64,000 nt of DNA, from positions 124,001-188,000 of the forward strand of contig NZ_JAIUJS010000002.1 in NCBI RefSeq assembly GCF_020166345.1, written 5' to 3'. Shown here one piece after another: positions 38,039 through 47,841 of this stretch. Numbering within the stretch: position 1 is the stretch's first letter; each line of letters starts with the position of its first letter. The position numbers and the translations under genes were made by a program. The notes under the pieces are model-generated. The model did no database searches, was not told where the DNA came from, and saw only the letters and a program-made list of their open reading frames with translations. This stretch comes from Winogradskyella vincentii (GTDB taxonomy: Bacteria; Bacteroidota; Bacteroidia; Flavobacteriales; Flavobacteriaceae).

Positions 38039-38578
38039 TTAATTTAATGTGAATTCTCTTTTTAATTTATTCAATTTGTTGGCAATACTTGCATCATACT
38101 GTAAGTCACCAACTCGCAAAACGAATCCTCCTAAAATAGACTCGTCTACTGTATTAATTATCTCTGTTGATTTACCCGTGAGTTCCTTCACTTTAGCTAA
38201 AACTTTCTTTTCTAAGTCTTTAGTTAAAGGAGTTGCTGTGGTAACTTTTGCAACCTGAGTGTCTCTAAGTGCATCATATAAATGATTGTACTTGTTTGCC
38301 ACATCACCCAACAAAGCAATTCTCTTGTTTGTAATTAAGGTGTTAATCAAGTTTGTAGTTGCATTATTAGCGTCTCCATACACAGCCTTTAAAACCGACA
38401 ATTTATCTGAAGATCTAACCACAGGGCTTTGAAGCATTGCGCTTAAATCACTATTACTAGCAATTGCAGAAGCAATTTGCTTCATATCTGCATTGACTTT
38501 GTCAGCCACTTTATTGTCAGAGGCTAAACTAAGTACTGCTTTAGCATATCGTATTGCTGCTCTTGATCCTGCCATCAA
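38039..38578 (-). CDS. atpH: ATP synthase delta subunit
   Basis: This 179-residue delta subunit starts with RAAIRYAKAVLSLA and ends with ILGGFVLRVGDLQYDASIANKLNKLKREF, both family features. It links F1 to the peripheral stalk. It begins three bases after atpF. A second ATG at codon 2 is an equally possible start. Confidence 0.95.
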   Translation of the reverse strand: MMAGSRAAIRYAKAVLSLASDNKVADKVNADMKQIASAIASNSDLSAMLQSPVVRSSDKLSVLKAVYGDANNATTNLINTLITNKRIALLGDVANKYNHLYDALRDTQVAKVTTATPLTKDLEKKVLAKVKELTGKSTEIINTVDESILGGFVLRVGDLQYDASIANKLNKLKREFTLN

Positions 38579-38581
38579 TTA

Positions 38582-39076
38582 TTAATTTAAAGTCGTTTCA
38601 CCTAACATATTCTCAACAAGCTTTAACTGCTTGTCCTTGTTAGATAGTTCGTCACGGACAACTTTTTCTGCAATCTCAATAGATAGACCTGCAACATGGC
38701 TTTTCAATTCTGCCATTGCTGCCTTTTTCTCACTTTCAATTGCTGCTTGAGCTTGCTCTATCATTTTACTTGCTTGAGATTGAGCTTCGTCCTTTGCATC
38801 AGCAATCATCTTAGCTTTCATCTCACGAGCATCTTTTAGCATTGCCTCACGTTCTGCACGAGCTTCTTGTAAAATACGCTCGTTATCAGCTTGAAGATTT
38901 TCCATTTCCTGGCGCGCTTTTTCAGCAGAAGCTAAAGCATCCTTGATGCCTTCTTCTCTTTCACTAACCGCTCCTAAGATTGGGTTCCATGCAAATTTTC
39001 TTAATATAAAAAGTAGGACTAAAAACGTTATTAAAGTCCAAAAAACAAGTCCAAATTCTGGTGTAATTAAATCCAT
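38582..39076 (-). CDS. atpF: ATP synthase b subunit
   Basis: This 164-residue b subunit has one N-terminal TM helix (VFWTLITFLVLLFILRKF) and a long charged helix rich in Ala, Glu and Lys that forms the peripheral stalk. It lies between atpE and atpH as usual. Confidence 0.95.
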   Translation of the reverse strand: MDLITPEFGLVFWTLITFLVLLFILRKFAWNPILGAVSEREEGIKDALASAEKARQEMENLQADNERILQEARAEREAMLKDAREMKAKMIADAKDEAQSQASKMIEQAQAAIESEKKAAMAELKSHVAGLSIEIAEKVVRDELSNKDKQLKLVENMLGETTLN

Positions 39077-39147
39077 TCTATTCTATTTAAATAACTTAAA
39101 TTTTAAAAATACAGAAGCAACCAACCGTTACTTCTGTATTTTACTTT

Positions 39148-39372
<225 letters not shown>

Positions 39373-40476
39373 TTAATGATGTGCTTCTTCTGTTGCCATA
39401 CCAAAATATAAGGCTGACAAGATTGTAAATATATATGCTTGTATTGCTGTAACAACAATTTCAATAACAGTTATAAATAATGAAAATGCTACAGACACTG
39501 GTGCCATAGCCTCAGTCTTAAATACAAAGATTAAAGACATTAATGCCAAGATAATAACGTGGCCCGCTGTGATGTTTGCAAACAAACGAATCATTAGTGA
39601 TATTGGTTTTACAAACATTCCTATAATCTCTATAGGCATTAAAAATATTTTCATTGGTACAGGTACGCCTGGCATCCAGAAAATGTGTTGCCAATAATGC
39701 TTGTTACCACTAAATGTTGTAATTATAAAAGTGATAGCTGCCAAGGTAAATGTAAATGCGATATTACCACTTACATTCGCACCATTAAGTATTGGAATCA
39801 ATCCAAAAATATTATTGATCCATATAAAGAAAAATATGGTCAACAAATATGGCATGTATTTTTTGTACTTATGCTCTCCAATCATTGGCTTTGCTATCTC
39901 GTCTCTTACGAAAACAATAAGAGGCTCAACAAAACTTGCGATACCAGATGGTACATATTCATCAGATTTTTTATATCTGCGTGCGGCTGAAAGGAAAATC
40001 AATAACAATACAGCTATTGATACCCACATCATAAAAACATTTCTTGTAATTGATAGATCGAATTTTGGCCTATGAGCATTTGTAGGATGACCCTCTGCAT
40101 CAAAAGTCACTTCTGAGGCGCCTTCGTCCAGGACATACACTTTCTCATGAACATTTACGAAACGCTGCCCGTTTCTTTCTACTATCTCATGACCATGGTA
40201 ATCGTGGTGAAACGCAGATGATGAAAAAGTTGTTAATCCTTTGTCTGTATAAACAATGACAGGAAGAGGAATTGTAATATGAAATTCATTCTCCTTACCT
40301 TGGTTAAGGGTTGCGATGTGCATTCCGTAAGCATCCTTTACGTGATGCAAAATCATTTCTTTTGGGTCGAATTTTTCGTCGTCTCCTCCTTCTTTAGAGT
40401 CTCTAGCAAAACCAACTAAACTCACTGATAAAAACAGAACGGTTAGTGCTAAACGTTTAAAGGTGCTTAATGTCAT
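39373..40476 (-). CDS. atpB: ATP synthase a subunit with periplasmic N-terminal extension
   Basis: This 367-residue a subunit has a cleavable-type signal peptide (about 1-24) and about 110 extra residues before the first membrane helix, which is usual in Bacteroidota. The C-terminal core has the essential Arg in LMIRLFANITAGHVII and ends in ILSALYFGMATEEAHH. It forms the proton channel with the c ring. A near-perfect promoter lies upstream (40515-40544). Confidence 0.96.
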   Translation of the reverse strand: MTLSTFKRLALTVLFLSVSLVGFARDSKEGGDDEKFDPKEMILHHVKDAYGMHIATLNQGKENEFHITIPLPVIVYTDKGLTTFSSSAFHHDYHGHEIVERNGQRFVNVHEKVYVLDEGASEVTFDAEGHPTNAHRPKFDLSITRNVFMMWVSIAVLLLIFLSAARRYKKSDEYVPSGIASFVEPLIVFVRDEIAKPMIGEHKYKKYMPYLLTIFFFIWINNIFGLIPILNGANVSGNIAFTFTLAAITFIITTFSGNKHYWQHIFWMPGVPVPMKIFLMPIEIIGMFVKPISLMIRLFANITAGHVIILALMSLIFVFKTEAMAPVSVAFSLFITVIEIVVTAIQAYIFTILSALYFGMATEEAHH

Positions 40477-40514
40477 TCTTTACGGCTTTAAAATACCTTG
40501 TTTTAAATTCGCTG

Positions 40515-40544
40515 CAAATGTACACACATTATATGAATTGACAA
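40515..40544 (-). promoter_or_regulatory. Promoter of the atpBEFHAG operon (TTG-N19-TACATTTG)
   Basis: On the minus strand TTG (40544-40542), exactly 19 bases, then TACATTTG (40522-40515). This fits the Bacteroidota consensus and lies 39 bases before the atpB ATG. The core operon can therefore be transcribed apart from the upstream AtpZ/DUF6168 genes. Confidence 0.75.
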
Positions 40545-40550
40545 ACATTA

Positions 40551-40613
40551 TTTCACCCTTAATTTGTAAAGTTTTTTGTCTATAAAATCTATTGGTTTGC
40601 CTTAAGGGTGAAA
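40551..40613. repeat. 12-bp perfect inverted repeat just upstream of the atp promoter
   Basis: TTTCACCCTTAA at 40551-40562 and TTAAGGGTGAAA at 40602-40613, 39 bases apart. No T-run follows on the minus strand, so it is not a clear terminator. It ends 6 bases before the -33 box. Confidence 0.7.
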
Positions 40614-40622
40614 AAAGAAAAT

Positions 40623-41018
40623 TTAAGGCTTTTGCAGGAATCTCGTTAATGCAAAAACTTCAAAGAATAGATATAAAAAATATGGAATGAAAAAGTTGAA
40701 AACATCTGGTTGCTTATTTTCAAAACTTGAAAGTAATAATGGCAATAAAAAAAGAATAGCCAAAAACATTTTTAAAAATGTCATTACCATAAACAAATTA
40801 AAAATATCTTTTTTCCCAGATGAAAATCTATAGTTTATTACGGAATAAAGTATCAATGTAATAAATACATGGAAGGCGTAAATCTGCCAAACAGGAAAAA
40901 AGAAAATGATATCCTTAGCAAAATGATAGAGTAAATAACTGTGTACAGCAAATAATACTGCAGTCACACCAATTAATTGAAGTAAGAACACGCCTTGTCT
41001 TTTCTTAAACTCTCCCAT
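40623..41018 (-). CDS. Four-helix membrane protein in the AtpI position (DUF6168-like)
   Basis: This 131-residue protein has four hydrophobic helices (for example VFLLQLIGVTAVLFAVHSYLLYHF and IYAFHVFITLILYSVI). It lies between AtpZ and atpB, where AtpI is found in other bacteria, and has a similar size and topology. It resembles DUF6168 proteins of flavobacteria. It may help c-ring assembly, but that is inference. Confidence 0.8.
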   Translation of the reverse strand: MGEFKKRQGVFLLQLIGVTAVLFAVHSYLLYHFAKDIIFFFPVWQIYAFHVFITLILYSVINYRFSSGKKDIFNLFMVMTFLKMFLAILFLLPLLLSSFENKQPDVFNFFIPYFLYLFFEVFALTRFLQKP

Positions 41019-41032
41019 GATATATTAAACTG

Positions 41033-41278
41033 TTATTCTTTTGAAGATGCAATAATACGCCTTATTACATAAACAATAGATAAAATAACTCCTGCCAATG
41101 TTAAGCCTAAGGTATACAGGTTTTTTTCGTTTGGATATGCTTCATCTAATTTAATTCCAGCAAATGTTCCAACACCAATTATAGCCATCATCTGTATGAC
41201 CAAACCAGATAATCTTGCGTAAGAATTAAGCCTGTTTTTCTGGTCTTTGACTTGTTTGTTGTTGTTTGATAGGCTCAT
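41033..41278 (-). CDS. atpZ: AtpZ/AtpI family protein
   Basis: This 81-residue protein has two TM helices (LVIQMMAIIGVGTFAGIKLDEAYP and LYTLGLTLAGVILSIVYVIRRI), as in AtpZ-like proteins encoded before F0 genes. Related AtpZ-AtpI complexes move Mg2+/Ca2+ and assist ATP synthase in Bacillus. Its 5' end overlaps the bactofilin gene by 53 bases, so the exact start is uncertain. Confidence 0.85.
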   Translation of the reverse strand: MSLSNNNKQVKDQKNRLNSYARLSGLVIQMMAIIGVGTFAGIKLDEAYPNEKNLYTLGLTLAGVILSIVYVIRRIIASSKE

Positions 41279-41663
41279 TTGTAAGTGCTTTTACTGTACC
41301 TTTCATGCTACATGTTGCATTAAATGTTGCTCCTGGTTCTACAGCAAGTTTGCTAGTGTGTACTTCACCTTCTATATGTGCTGTTGATTTTAAGGACAGT
41401 GTTCCTGATAAAACAAGTTTGCCAGAAAATTTCCCTTCAAAATCAGCATTTTCTCCCTGTAAGGTACCCTTAACATATCCGGATTTTCCAACAACAACCT
41501 TTCCGGATGTTTTTACATTTCCATCAACTGTACCATCAATTCTAAAAGGACCTTGACTAGTTATATCTCCCACAATCTTAGTCCCATGCGCTATAATATT
41601 CTGTTGTGTGTTTGTTTCCATAGTTATATGTTTTTTAGATTTCTTAGCTTCTGAAGAAAACAT
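41226..41663 (-). CDS. Bactofilin
   Basis: This 145-residue protein has a short basic N-terminus and a bactofilin (DUF583) core made of beta-helix turns (IIAHGTKIVGDITSQGPFRIDGTVDGNVKTSGKVVVG pattern), then a Gln-rich tail. Bactofilins polymerise without nucleotide and shape the cell or place wall enzymes. It starts 12 bases after the sprE stop codon. Confidence 0.92.
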   Translation of the reverse strand: MFSSEAKKSKKHITMETNTQQNIIAHGTKIVGDITSQGPFRIDGTVDGNVKTSGKVVVGKSGYVKGTLQGENADFEGKFSGKLVLSGTLSLKSTAHIEGEVHTSKLAVEPGATFNATCSMKGTVKALTNEPIKQQQTSQRPEKQA

Positions 41664-41675
41664 AATTGTATGCGT

Positions 41676-44276
41676 TTATTGTTGTTCTAAATAAGTTTCT
41701 AAGTTTTTATGTCGTTGAATAATAGCATAATTTGGCGATGAAATAGGAAAGAATGGTTTGGTAATTTTTGGAGGGATTGGTCTTCCTCTTTTATCCTTTT
41801 CTTCTGTTTTAAGCAATTCTGCAAAGCCACGAGCTCCAGAAATACTTTTTAAACCGTGCACTACAACAAAAGTAGTGTTTTCGTCATACACGTCTCTGGA
41901 GGTTGTAAGGTCAAAATATTTTACTTTGGCAACTTCCTCGTTTAGAACTTTAATAAAATTATCTATATCTTCTCCAGAATCCTTATTAAATTGATAGATT
42001 ACGTTGAAGTTTTTAGAGGCGTCGTCTGCAATAAAATCTTTTTTAGCTAGGGAAGGTATGGCATTATCCATAATCTCTTGTGCTTTTTTACCCTCCTCTG
42101 TATTTGCATAAGTCAATGCAATAAAATTGATGGCTTCCTTGTATGCTTCAAAACCGAATAGCCTTCCCCTTGCTGACGCCTTCAGTATTTCAAATTTAGG
42201 AACGAAATCATCCCCTTCAAATTTTCTTATGTTCTCATCTGCCTCAGCAATTACCTCTGCATATTTTTGCTCATTAAACTTATTGTACAAATTCGTGTAA
42301 ATTGCTTCTGGGCTATTCTCGTCCTTAGCTAATTCAAGTTGAGGGTTTAACAAGATTTCAGCATATCTAGAATCGGGATAGTTTTCTACAATATCCTTCT
42401 TCATTGCCTCTGCCTTGCGATTTAAGCCAAGTTCTTCATAAATGCGGAACAAATTATATTTAGATGGCAATATTAAGCGTTCTTCTGGCTCGTTTTTTAA
42501 TAATGTCTCATATCTGGATTTTGCAAGACCCAACTCCTTGAATTTTTCTTTATAAATAACACCCAATTGATAATACGCGTAATTTCTTTCTTTGGCTATA
42601 CTATCTATTTCTTTTTGTTCAGTTGGTAATTGAGCAATGTAAAAATCTGGTGACAGAGTATTGTCCTTATCTTCTGAAGCAACGACTTCACTTTGCTCTG
42701 TATTGCTTATTCTTTTGCGTTGATCTGATAATCTCCAATTATCTTGTAATTGTCTATCTCCCCAAAGTTTTAGAAATTCATTCTTTCCATAAGCAACTGT
42801 GGTTGGGTTGTAGAAATAAAAACTGCTCTTATTTCCACCAATACTTCCAGGTATTCCGCCAGGGTTTTTATTAGAACCTAGTCGGTTATTTATTTTATTA
42901 TCTGCAATCTGAATATTACCAGAATTAGATTGCCTTTGAGACTGCTCTTTTTTTAATTTTTCTTCCTCTTCAGCTTTGACCTTAAGTATTTCAATATATT
43001 CAGCATAAAATGCTATTTGATCTTCCTCAGGTAAACTTACCATTTTCAGAATACTATCATTTACCTCAGCAATTCCTTCATAATAAATTACATCATCAAG
43101 GTTTTCGCGTTTGCGTTTTAATATCCTAAACTCCTTGGTCTTTGGTTCCATGGCCGCCATGGTACTATCATAATAAGCTCCAGCCGTTTTATAGCTGTTT
43201 TTATCAAAATACATATTGCCTAAGGTCTCGTAGTTTAGTGCTTTTAAATACTGATCTGTGGTTGTTTTCCTCAGAGACTTGTTATAATAAGCTTCAGCTA
43301 AACTGTCGGACATATTACCACGATGAAACTCAGCTATCCTATGATAAATCTTGTCTAAAAAAGGACGATTTTCACGGTTTTCTTCTAACTCCATTAAATA
43401 CTCCTGAAACGCTACTATATCTCCATTTAGCTCGTCAAAATTCTTAGACTTTTCTAAATGCGCATTTATATAAAATGCTCGAGGAACCTGACGATGCATT
43501 TCAATAATTTTGTCAAACTCCATATTGGCACTATCCTTTTTGCCAAATTCATTATATAATTGTCCTTTAATAAAAAGATAGCGCGCTCTTTCTCTTTTAA
43601 TCTTAGTGTTTTCTGCAGCAATTTCTAGCTGAGCCATGGCGCTATCCTTAGATTTGGTGTTGATATAAGCCTGCGAGAGAGTTGCGGTAGCGTCTGCTAA
43701 ATCTTGATCCTCAAGTTGTTCTTCCTCTAATAATCGCTTAAGTTTTTTAATAGCAATTTCATTATTGTCTAAGCGCATGTCTGCCTTTTCTCTCCAAATC
43801 TTTACTTGATTAATTTTATCGCTAGTTGGATATTTATTTAGGATATTATTAAAGGCTGCAAGTGCCGGAACGAAACGCTGATCATAATAACGAGCTTTAC
43901 CTAATAAAAGGTAAGCCTCATCAATTTGCGGGTTCTTCTCCTTGCCTTCTATGTTCATTCCATGAACTTGAACTGCTTTTATAGCCTTTTCTTCTGCTCT
44001 TTCAAAATCTGCATTTTTTGTTTGACCCGGAAGAAATATATCATCCTCTATACTCATTCGTTCAACAGGAAGTAGTTCCCAGAAATTCTCCGAATATGCG
44101 TCATTAACCGTTTCGATCCCACGATCTAAGGCAAGATTACCGTTGTAAAGCACATTGTATTTTGTGCCTAATGCATGAAAGTTCCTGTTGATAAACGTGT
44201 CTTTCTTACGAGAACAACTTTGGGTAATTATCGCAATACAAATAAGAGGTAGAAAGATTTTTATATAGGTCTTCAA
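41676..44276 (-). CDS. sprE: T9SS/gliding TPR lipoprotein SprE (PorW-like)
   Basis: This 866-residue lipoprotein has a lipobox (IITQSC, Cys at 21), N-terminal NRNFHALGTKYNVLYNGNLAL and many TPR-like helical pairs. A long central charged region (KAEEEEKLKKEQSQRQ) and the segment SSFYFYNPTTVAYGKNEFLKLWGDRQLQDNWR are typical of SprE/PorW. This protein is needed for T9SS function and gliding in F. johnsoniae and P. gingivalis. It could therefore serve the sorting-domain proteins seen in this window. It is the first gene of a run leading into bactofilin, AtpZ and the atp operon. Confidence 0.88.
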   Translation of the reverse strand: MKTYIKIFLPLICIAIITQSCSRKKDTFINRNFHALGTKYNVLYNGNLALDRGIETVNDAYSENFWELLPVERMSIEDDIFLPGQTKNADFERAEEKAIKAVQVHGMNIEGKEKNPQIDEAYLLLGKARYYDQRFVPALAAFNNILNKYPTSDKINQVKIWREKADMRLDNNEIAIKKLKRLLEEEQLEDQDLADATATLSQAYINTKSKDSAMAQLEIAAENTKIKRERARYLFIKGQLYNEFGKKDSANMEFDKIIEMHRQVPRAFYINAHLEKSKNFDELNGDIVAFQEYLMELEENRENRPFLDKIYHRIAEFHRGNMSDSLAEAYYNKSLRKTTTDQYLKALNYETLGNMYFDKNSYKTAGAYYDSTMAAMEPKTKEFRILKRKRENLDDVIYYEGIAEVNDSILKMVSLPEEDQIAFYAEYIEILKVKAEEEEKLKKEQSQRQSNSGNIQIADNKINNRLGSNKNPGGIPGSIGGNKSSFYFYNPTTVAYGKNEFLKLWGDRQLQDNWRLSDQRKRISNTEQSEVVASEDKDNTLSPDFYIAQLPTEQKEIDSIAKERNYAYYQLGVIYKEKFKELGLAKSRYETLLKNEPEERLILPSKYNLFRIYEELGLNRKAEAMKKDIVENYPDSRYAEILLNPQLELAKDENSPEAIYTNLYNKFNEQKYAEVIAEADENIRKFEGDDFVPKFEILKASARGRLFGFEAYKEAINFIALTYANTEEGKKAQEIMDNAIPSLAKKDFIADDASKNFNVIYQFNKDSGEDIDNFIKVLNEEVAKVKYFDLTTSRDVYDENTTFVVVHGLKSISGARGFAELLKTEEKDKRGRPIPPKITKPFFPISSPNYAIIQRHKNLETYLEQQ

Positions 44277-44405
44277 CGTTTATTCTATTTGATTAATAGA
44301 TAACTAAAATCTTGGGTGTTTAGTGTGCTATTTGGTAAAAATAAACATCTTTTTGAATTTATGGGGTTTTATATAGGTTTTTCAGAACTAGGAACCCGCT
44401 ATAAC

Positions 44406-44440
44406 TAAAAAACTCACAACATTAAAATGATATGAGTTTC
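44406..44440 (-). terminator. Terminator of the ABC exporter genes
   Basis: On the minus strand AAACTCA...TGAGTTTTTT (7-bp stem plus inner CAT/ATG pairing) follows the stop codon at 44462 and separates the ABC genes from sprE. Confidence 0.65.
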
Positions 44441-44461
44441 TTAATTGTTTATAATTAAATT

Positions 44462-45184
44462 CTACTCTTCCTCTTGGACAGGTTCAAGGTTGCCAGCAAA
44501 ATGAGCTTCAAGTTCTTTTAATGTTGCTGGATTAGTTTCTAAGTCTTTAATAATCTCACCCTTTTCTAATACAACGATACGCTCGCATACATCTGTAACA
44601 TGCATTAGATCATGACTAGATATCAATACGGTAACTCCTTGTTTTTCAGCCAAATCTTTGAGAATCTGTTTTAAACGGATTTGAGTCGTTGGATCTAAAT
44701 TTGCAAAGGGTTCGTCTAATATTATAACTTCAGGATTTCCAATTAAGGCAGCAACTATACCGGCTTTCTTCTGGTTACCCTTACTTAAGTCTCTTAAGTA
44801 TTTTTTCTTGCCTATAATTTCTCCATTAAAGAAATCTTCAAATTTTGACGTTAAAGCATCAATGTCTGCTTTATTTTGGCCTCGCAAATCACCAATAAAA
44901 TAGAAATATTCCTCCGGTGTTAAATAGCCTATTAAAAAACTCTCATCAATAAAGGACGAAGTGTAAGGTTTCCAGTCCTCGCTTTGGTCTACAATTATTT
45001 CTCCATTTGATATACTGCCTGTTGTAGGTTTTATTAAATCTAACAATAAGCTAAAATATGTGGTTTTACCTGCTCCATTATTTCCAACTAAACCAAAACT
45101 TTGGCCTTTTGGAATATTGAGCTCATCAATTTTAAGAACCGTAGTTCCATTATATGCTTTTGAAATGTCTTTTGTATATATCAT
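44462..45184 (-). CDS. ABC transporter ATP-binding protein
   Basis: This 240-residue ABC ATPase has Walker A GNNGAGKTT, signature LSKGNQKK and Walker B VIILDEPFANLD, with H-loop SSHDLMH. It follows its membrane partner with a 14-base gap and forms an ABC-2-type export system with it. The substrate is unknown. Confidence 0.92.
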   Translation of the reverse strand: MIYTKDISKAYNGTTVLKIDELNIPKGQSFGLVGNNGAGKTTYFSLLLDLIKPTTGSISNGEIIVDQSEDWKPYTSSFIDESFLIGYLTPEEYFYFIGDLRGQNKADIDALTSKFEDFFNGEIIGKKKYLRDLSKGNQKKAGIVAALIGNPEVIILDEPFANLDPTTQIRLKQILKDLAEKQGVTVLISSHDLMHVTDVCERIVVLEKGEIIKDLETNPATLKELEAHFAGNLEPVQEEE

Positions 45185-45198
45185 GGGTAGTCTTTGTA

Positions 45199-46677
45199 TT
45201 AATTATCTTGACTAAAAGCGTTAATCATTTTATATTTTGAATCTAGGTAGCGTTTAGTAATAATTCTCATTAATTTTTTATGAAAAACAATACCTGCTAT
45301 ACCTAAGAGAATTAGTGCTATTATACCTGTTTCAAATCCAATGAGCCAATTTAGTATAGCAAAAATTATCATTGGTAATATCATAAGTGGTAATCCGATT
45401 ATCCACTGTACGGCACCAGTGCCTTGATAATTAAATGCTGCTCTTTGATTGAGGTCTATTTTCTTTCTATTAAATGAACCGCCATATAACATAATGTGTG
45501 AGTTAACTCCTATATTGTATATGGCCGCTGCAAAATGAGCAACTAGAATTTTCCAACCAAAGTATACATAAGGAATACTCAGTACAAATATTATCGCTAC
45601 ACTTAAAACCATTAGTATGAATTTTGATCTCAAATATTGCTCGTACTTAATGTTTTGACTCATTAACATTTTGTAATAACCACTATCCCAAGCTGGTATA
45701 AATTGACCGAAATTTATTAGGAAAATACCTGTTACAAAGATTCCAATAAACGGAAATAACCATACCATGTCTCTATACATAGGCTGTGGGTAGAAAAATA
45801 AACCATAGAGCAGACCAATGAGCATAATCCATACCGATGATTTTGTTCTCTTATTTCTCCATATAAGTTTGAGATCTAATTGCATAAATGGAGCTATATC
45901 ACCAAAGCGTTTTGTCCAAGATAAATCTGCTGCTTTTACTTCAGTAATTTTGGATTTCAAGGAACTATCTAAAAACAATTTGTCCTTCAGAAGTTTAAAG
46001 TTAAAAGAATAACAAAGAGCAAGTATTGCTATTGGAACTAAAATAAAAATTGGGTTATTAGCTATACCTAAGAACGCATCTCCTAATAAGGATGTCATAG
46101 AAACAATTCCAAAAGCATCTAAACCATATAATGTGCCAACAAAAATTATTAATGGTAGAAACGAAAATTCTAGTTCTGCAGAAAATGCTTCAATAATAAA
46201 GTTTAAAAAATTACCGATTAACACTACAATTATCATTGTAAACATCCATGTTAATGCAGTTGATGTGCAGTAATCATTAACGATTAGCATAATACTGAAT
46301 GGTATTATGGCGAATAATGGCAAGAAATTAAAAAACGATAAGGCAGACTTCCCTAAAACATAATGAACCACAGTTGACCTTTTAATGGGCAGTGTTAATA
46401 ACGGTTTTACACTCATTACTGGCAGTTTTTGTAAGAAGAACCGCATCAATAGATCAATCATTATCCAAAAAAAAATAAATCCATTGGCAACAACAAATGG
46501 ATCTTGATCAGGAAATACTTTCTTGAGGATAGGCAAAAGCCCAAAGCCTAGAATTAAAAAGACAACTATAAAGTATAGTGCAAAAAATACTAGAAGTATA
46601 TTAAGCCCTAAGCTCTTTTGCCAATAGGAGGAGCGAAAATATTGTTTCCACTCTAAATTAATAAAATGCTTAATCAT
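45199..46677 (-). CDS. ABC-2-type membrane protein, DUF5687-like
   Basis: This 492-residue protein has about 12 hydrophobic helices and begins MIKHFINLEWKQYFRSSYWQKSLG, typical of DUF5687 permeases. It pairs with the ATPase that follows. Length and topology fit an ABC exporter. The substrate cannot be told from sequence. Confidence 0.88.
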   Translation of the reverse strand: MIKHFINLEWKQYFRSSYWQKSLGLNILLVFFALYFIVVFLILGFGLLPILKKVFPDQDPFVVANGFIFFWIMIDLLMRFFLQKLPVMSVKPLLTLPIKRSTVVHYVLGKSALSFFNFLPLFAIIPFSIMLIVNDYCTSTALTWMFTMIIVVLIGNFLNFIIEAFSAELEFSFLPLIIFVGTLYGLDAFGIVSMTSLLGDAFLGIANNPIFILVPIAILALCYSFNFKLLKDKLFLDSSLKSKITEVKAADLSWTKRFGDIAPFMQLDLKLIWRNKRTKSSVWIMLIGLLYGLFFYPQPMYRDMVWLFPFIGIFVTGIFLINFGQFIPAWDSGYYKMLMSQNIKYEQYLRSKFILMVLSVAIIFVLSIPYVYFGWKILVAHFAAAIYNIGVNSHIMLYGGSFNRKKIDLNQRAAFNYQGTGAVQWIIGLPLMILPMIIFAILNWLIGFETGIIALILLGIAGIVFHKKLMRIITKRYLDSKYKMINAFSQDN

Positions 46678-46759
46678 AGCTGTTTGGTTAGTTTTTTCTA
46701 TTAGTAAACTTAATTGTTAATTTGTTACAAACAAAGATTACTTTAATGTTAGGCTTCAT

Positions 46760-46767
46760 TATTTTTG
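46760..46767 (+). promoter_or_regulatory. Probable -7 box of the flavin/2Fe-2S reductase gene
   Basis: TATTTTTG fits TAnnTTTG and lies 15 bases before the ATG at 46783. The TTG codon at 46765 sits inside it and so cannot be the real start. Confidence 0.5.
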
Positions 46768-46782
46768 CAAAAAATTATTGCA

Positions 46783-47841
46783 ATGTCACAATTCCATCCA
46801 TTAAAAATTGAATCTATAAATAAAGTTACTGATAAGTCCGTGGCTATTACATTCGATGTGCCTGAAGACTTAAAAGACAACTTTATTTTTGAAGCAGGCC
46901 AATATATTACACTTCGTGCTAAGATTAACGGTGAAGAAATTAGAAGAGATTATTCAATATGTTCTTCTAAAAATAGCGGAAAATTAACTGTTGCGGTTAA
47001 ATCAGTTGAAGGTGGTTCATTTTCGGTCTACGCTAATAATGAATTAAATGCTGGAGATGTTATTGATGTTGCAGAACCAAATGGTCGTTTTGTGTTTGAA
47101 GCAAATAATGCTAAAACAAGAACTATTGTGGCCTTTGCTGCTGGAAGTGGTATAACACCTATTTTAAGTATTGCAAAAACACTTTTAGAAGATGAGCCAT
47201 TTAGCAATTTAATTTTAGTTTACGGGAATAAATCTTTAAGTGATGCCATGTTTTCTAATGACCTAATACAACTTAAGGAAACATACGGAAATCGATTTCA
47301 TGTTCACTTTATCTATAGTCAAACTCAGGAAGAAGACGCTCTTTTTGGCCGTATAGAAAAAAGTACAGTTAACCTTATTTTAAAAAATAAATATAAAGAC
47401 GTCACAATTGAAAAGTTCTACTTATGTGGTCCTGAACAAATGATACAAAGTGTTAAAGATGTTCTTTTGGAAAATAACATTAAAGAAAATGACATCCTAT
47501 TTGAATTGTTTACTGTGCCTGTTGAGTCGAATGAAAAATCAACTGTTTCTGTATCTGACGGTAATTCTAAAATAAAAGTAATTGTCGATGAAGAGGAGTT
47601 TGAATTTGAAATGTCTAAAAATCAAACTATTCTCGAAGCAACTTTAAAAAAGGATATTGATGCACCTTATTCATGCCAAGGTGGTATATGTAGTAGTTGT
47701 ATAGCCAGAGTTACAGAAGGCCAAACCGAAATGAGACAGAACAATATTTTAACCGATAATGAAGTAGCTGAAGGTTTGGTTTTAACTTGTCAAGCACATC
47801 CAACTTCTGATTCTGTTGTTGTTGACTATGACGATGTTTAG
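46783..47841 (+). CDS. Flavin reductase with C-terminal 2Fe-2S ferredoxin domain (PaaE/Fpr-like)
   Basis: This 352-residue protein has an FAD-binding barrel (RRDYSICSS), an NAD(P)-binding domain (GSGITPILSIAK, CGPEQMI) and a plant-type 2Fe-2S domain (CQGGICSSC...C). It passes electrons from NAD(P)H through FAD and the Fe-S cluster to an unknown partner, such as an oxygenase or desaturase. No oxygenase is adjacent. The start ATG at 46783 was chosen because the upstream TTG is in a promoter box. Confidence 0.9.
   Translation: MSQFHPLKIESINKVTDKSVAITFDVPEDLKDNFIFEAGQYITLRAKINGEEIRRDYSICSSKNSGKLTVAVKSVEGGSFSVYANNELNAGDVIDVAEPNGRFVFEANNAKTRTIVAFAAGSGITPILSIAKTLLEDEPFSNLILVYGNKSLSDAMFSNDLIQLKETYGNRFHVHFIYSQTQEEDALFGRIEKSTVNLILKNKYKDVTIEKFYLCGPEQMIQSVKDVLLENNIKENDILFELFTVPVESNEKSTVSVSDGNSKIKVIVDEEEFEFEMSKNQTILEATLKKDIDAPYSCQGGICSSCIARVTEGQTEMRQNNILTDNEVAEGLVLTCQAHPTSDSVVVDYDDV

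Noticed and set aside
46765-46782. TTG start of the reductase at 46765
   Set aside because: The codon lies in the TATTTTTG promoter box; ATG at 46783 fits the family.
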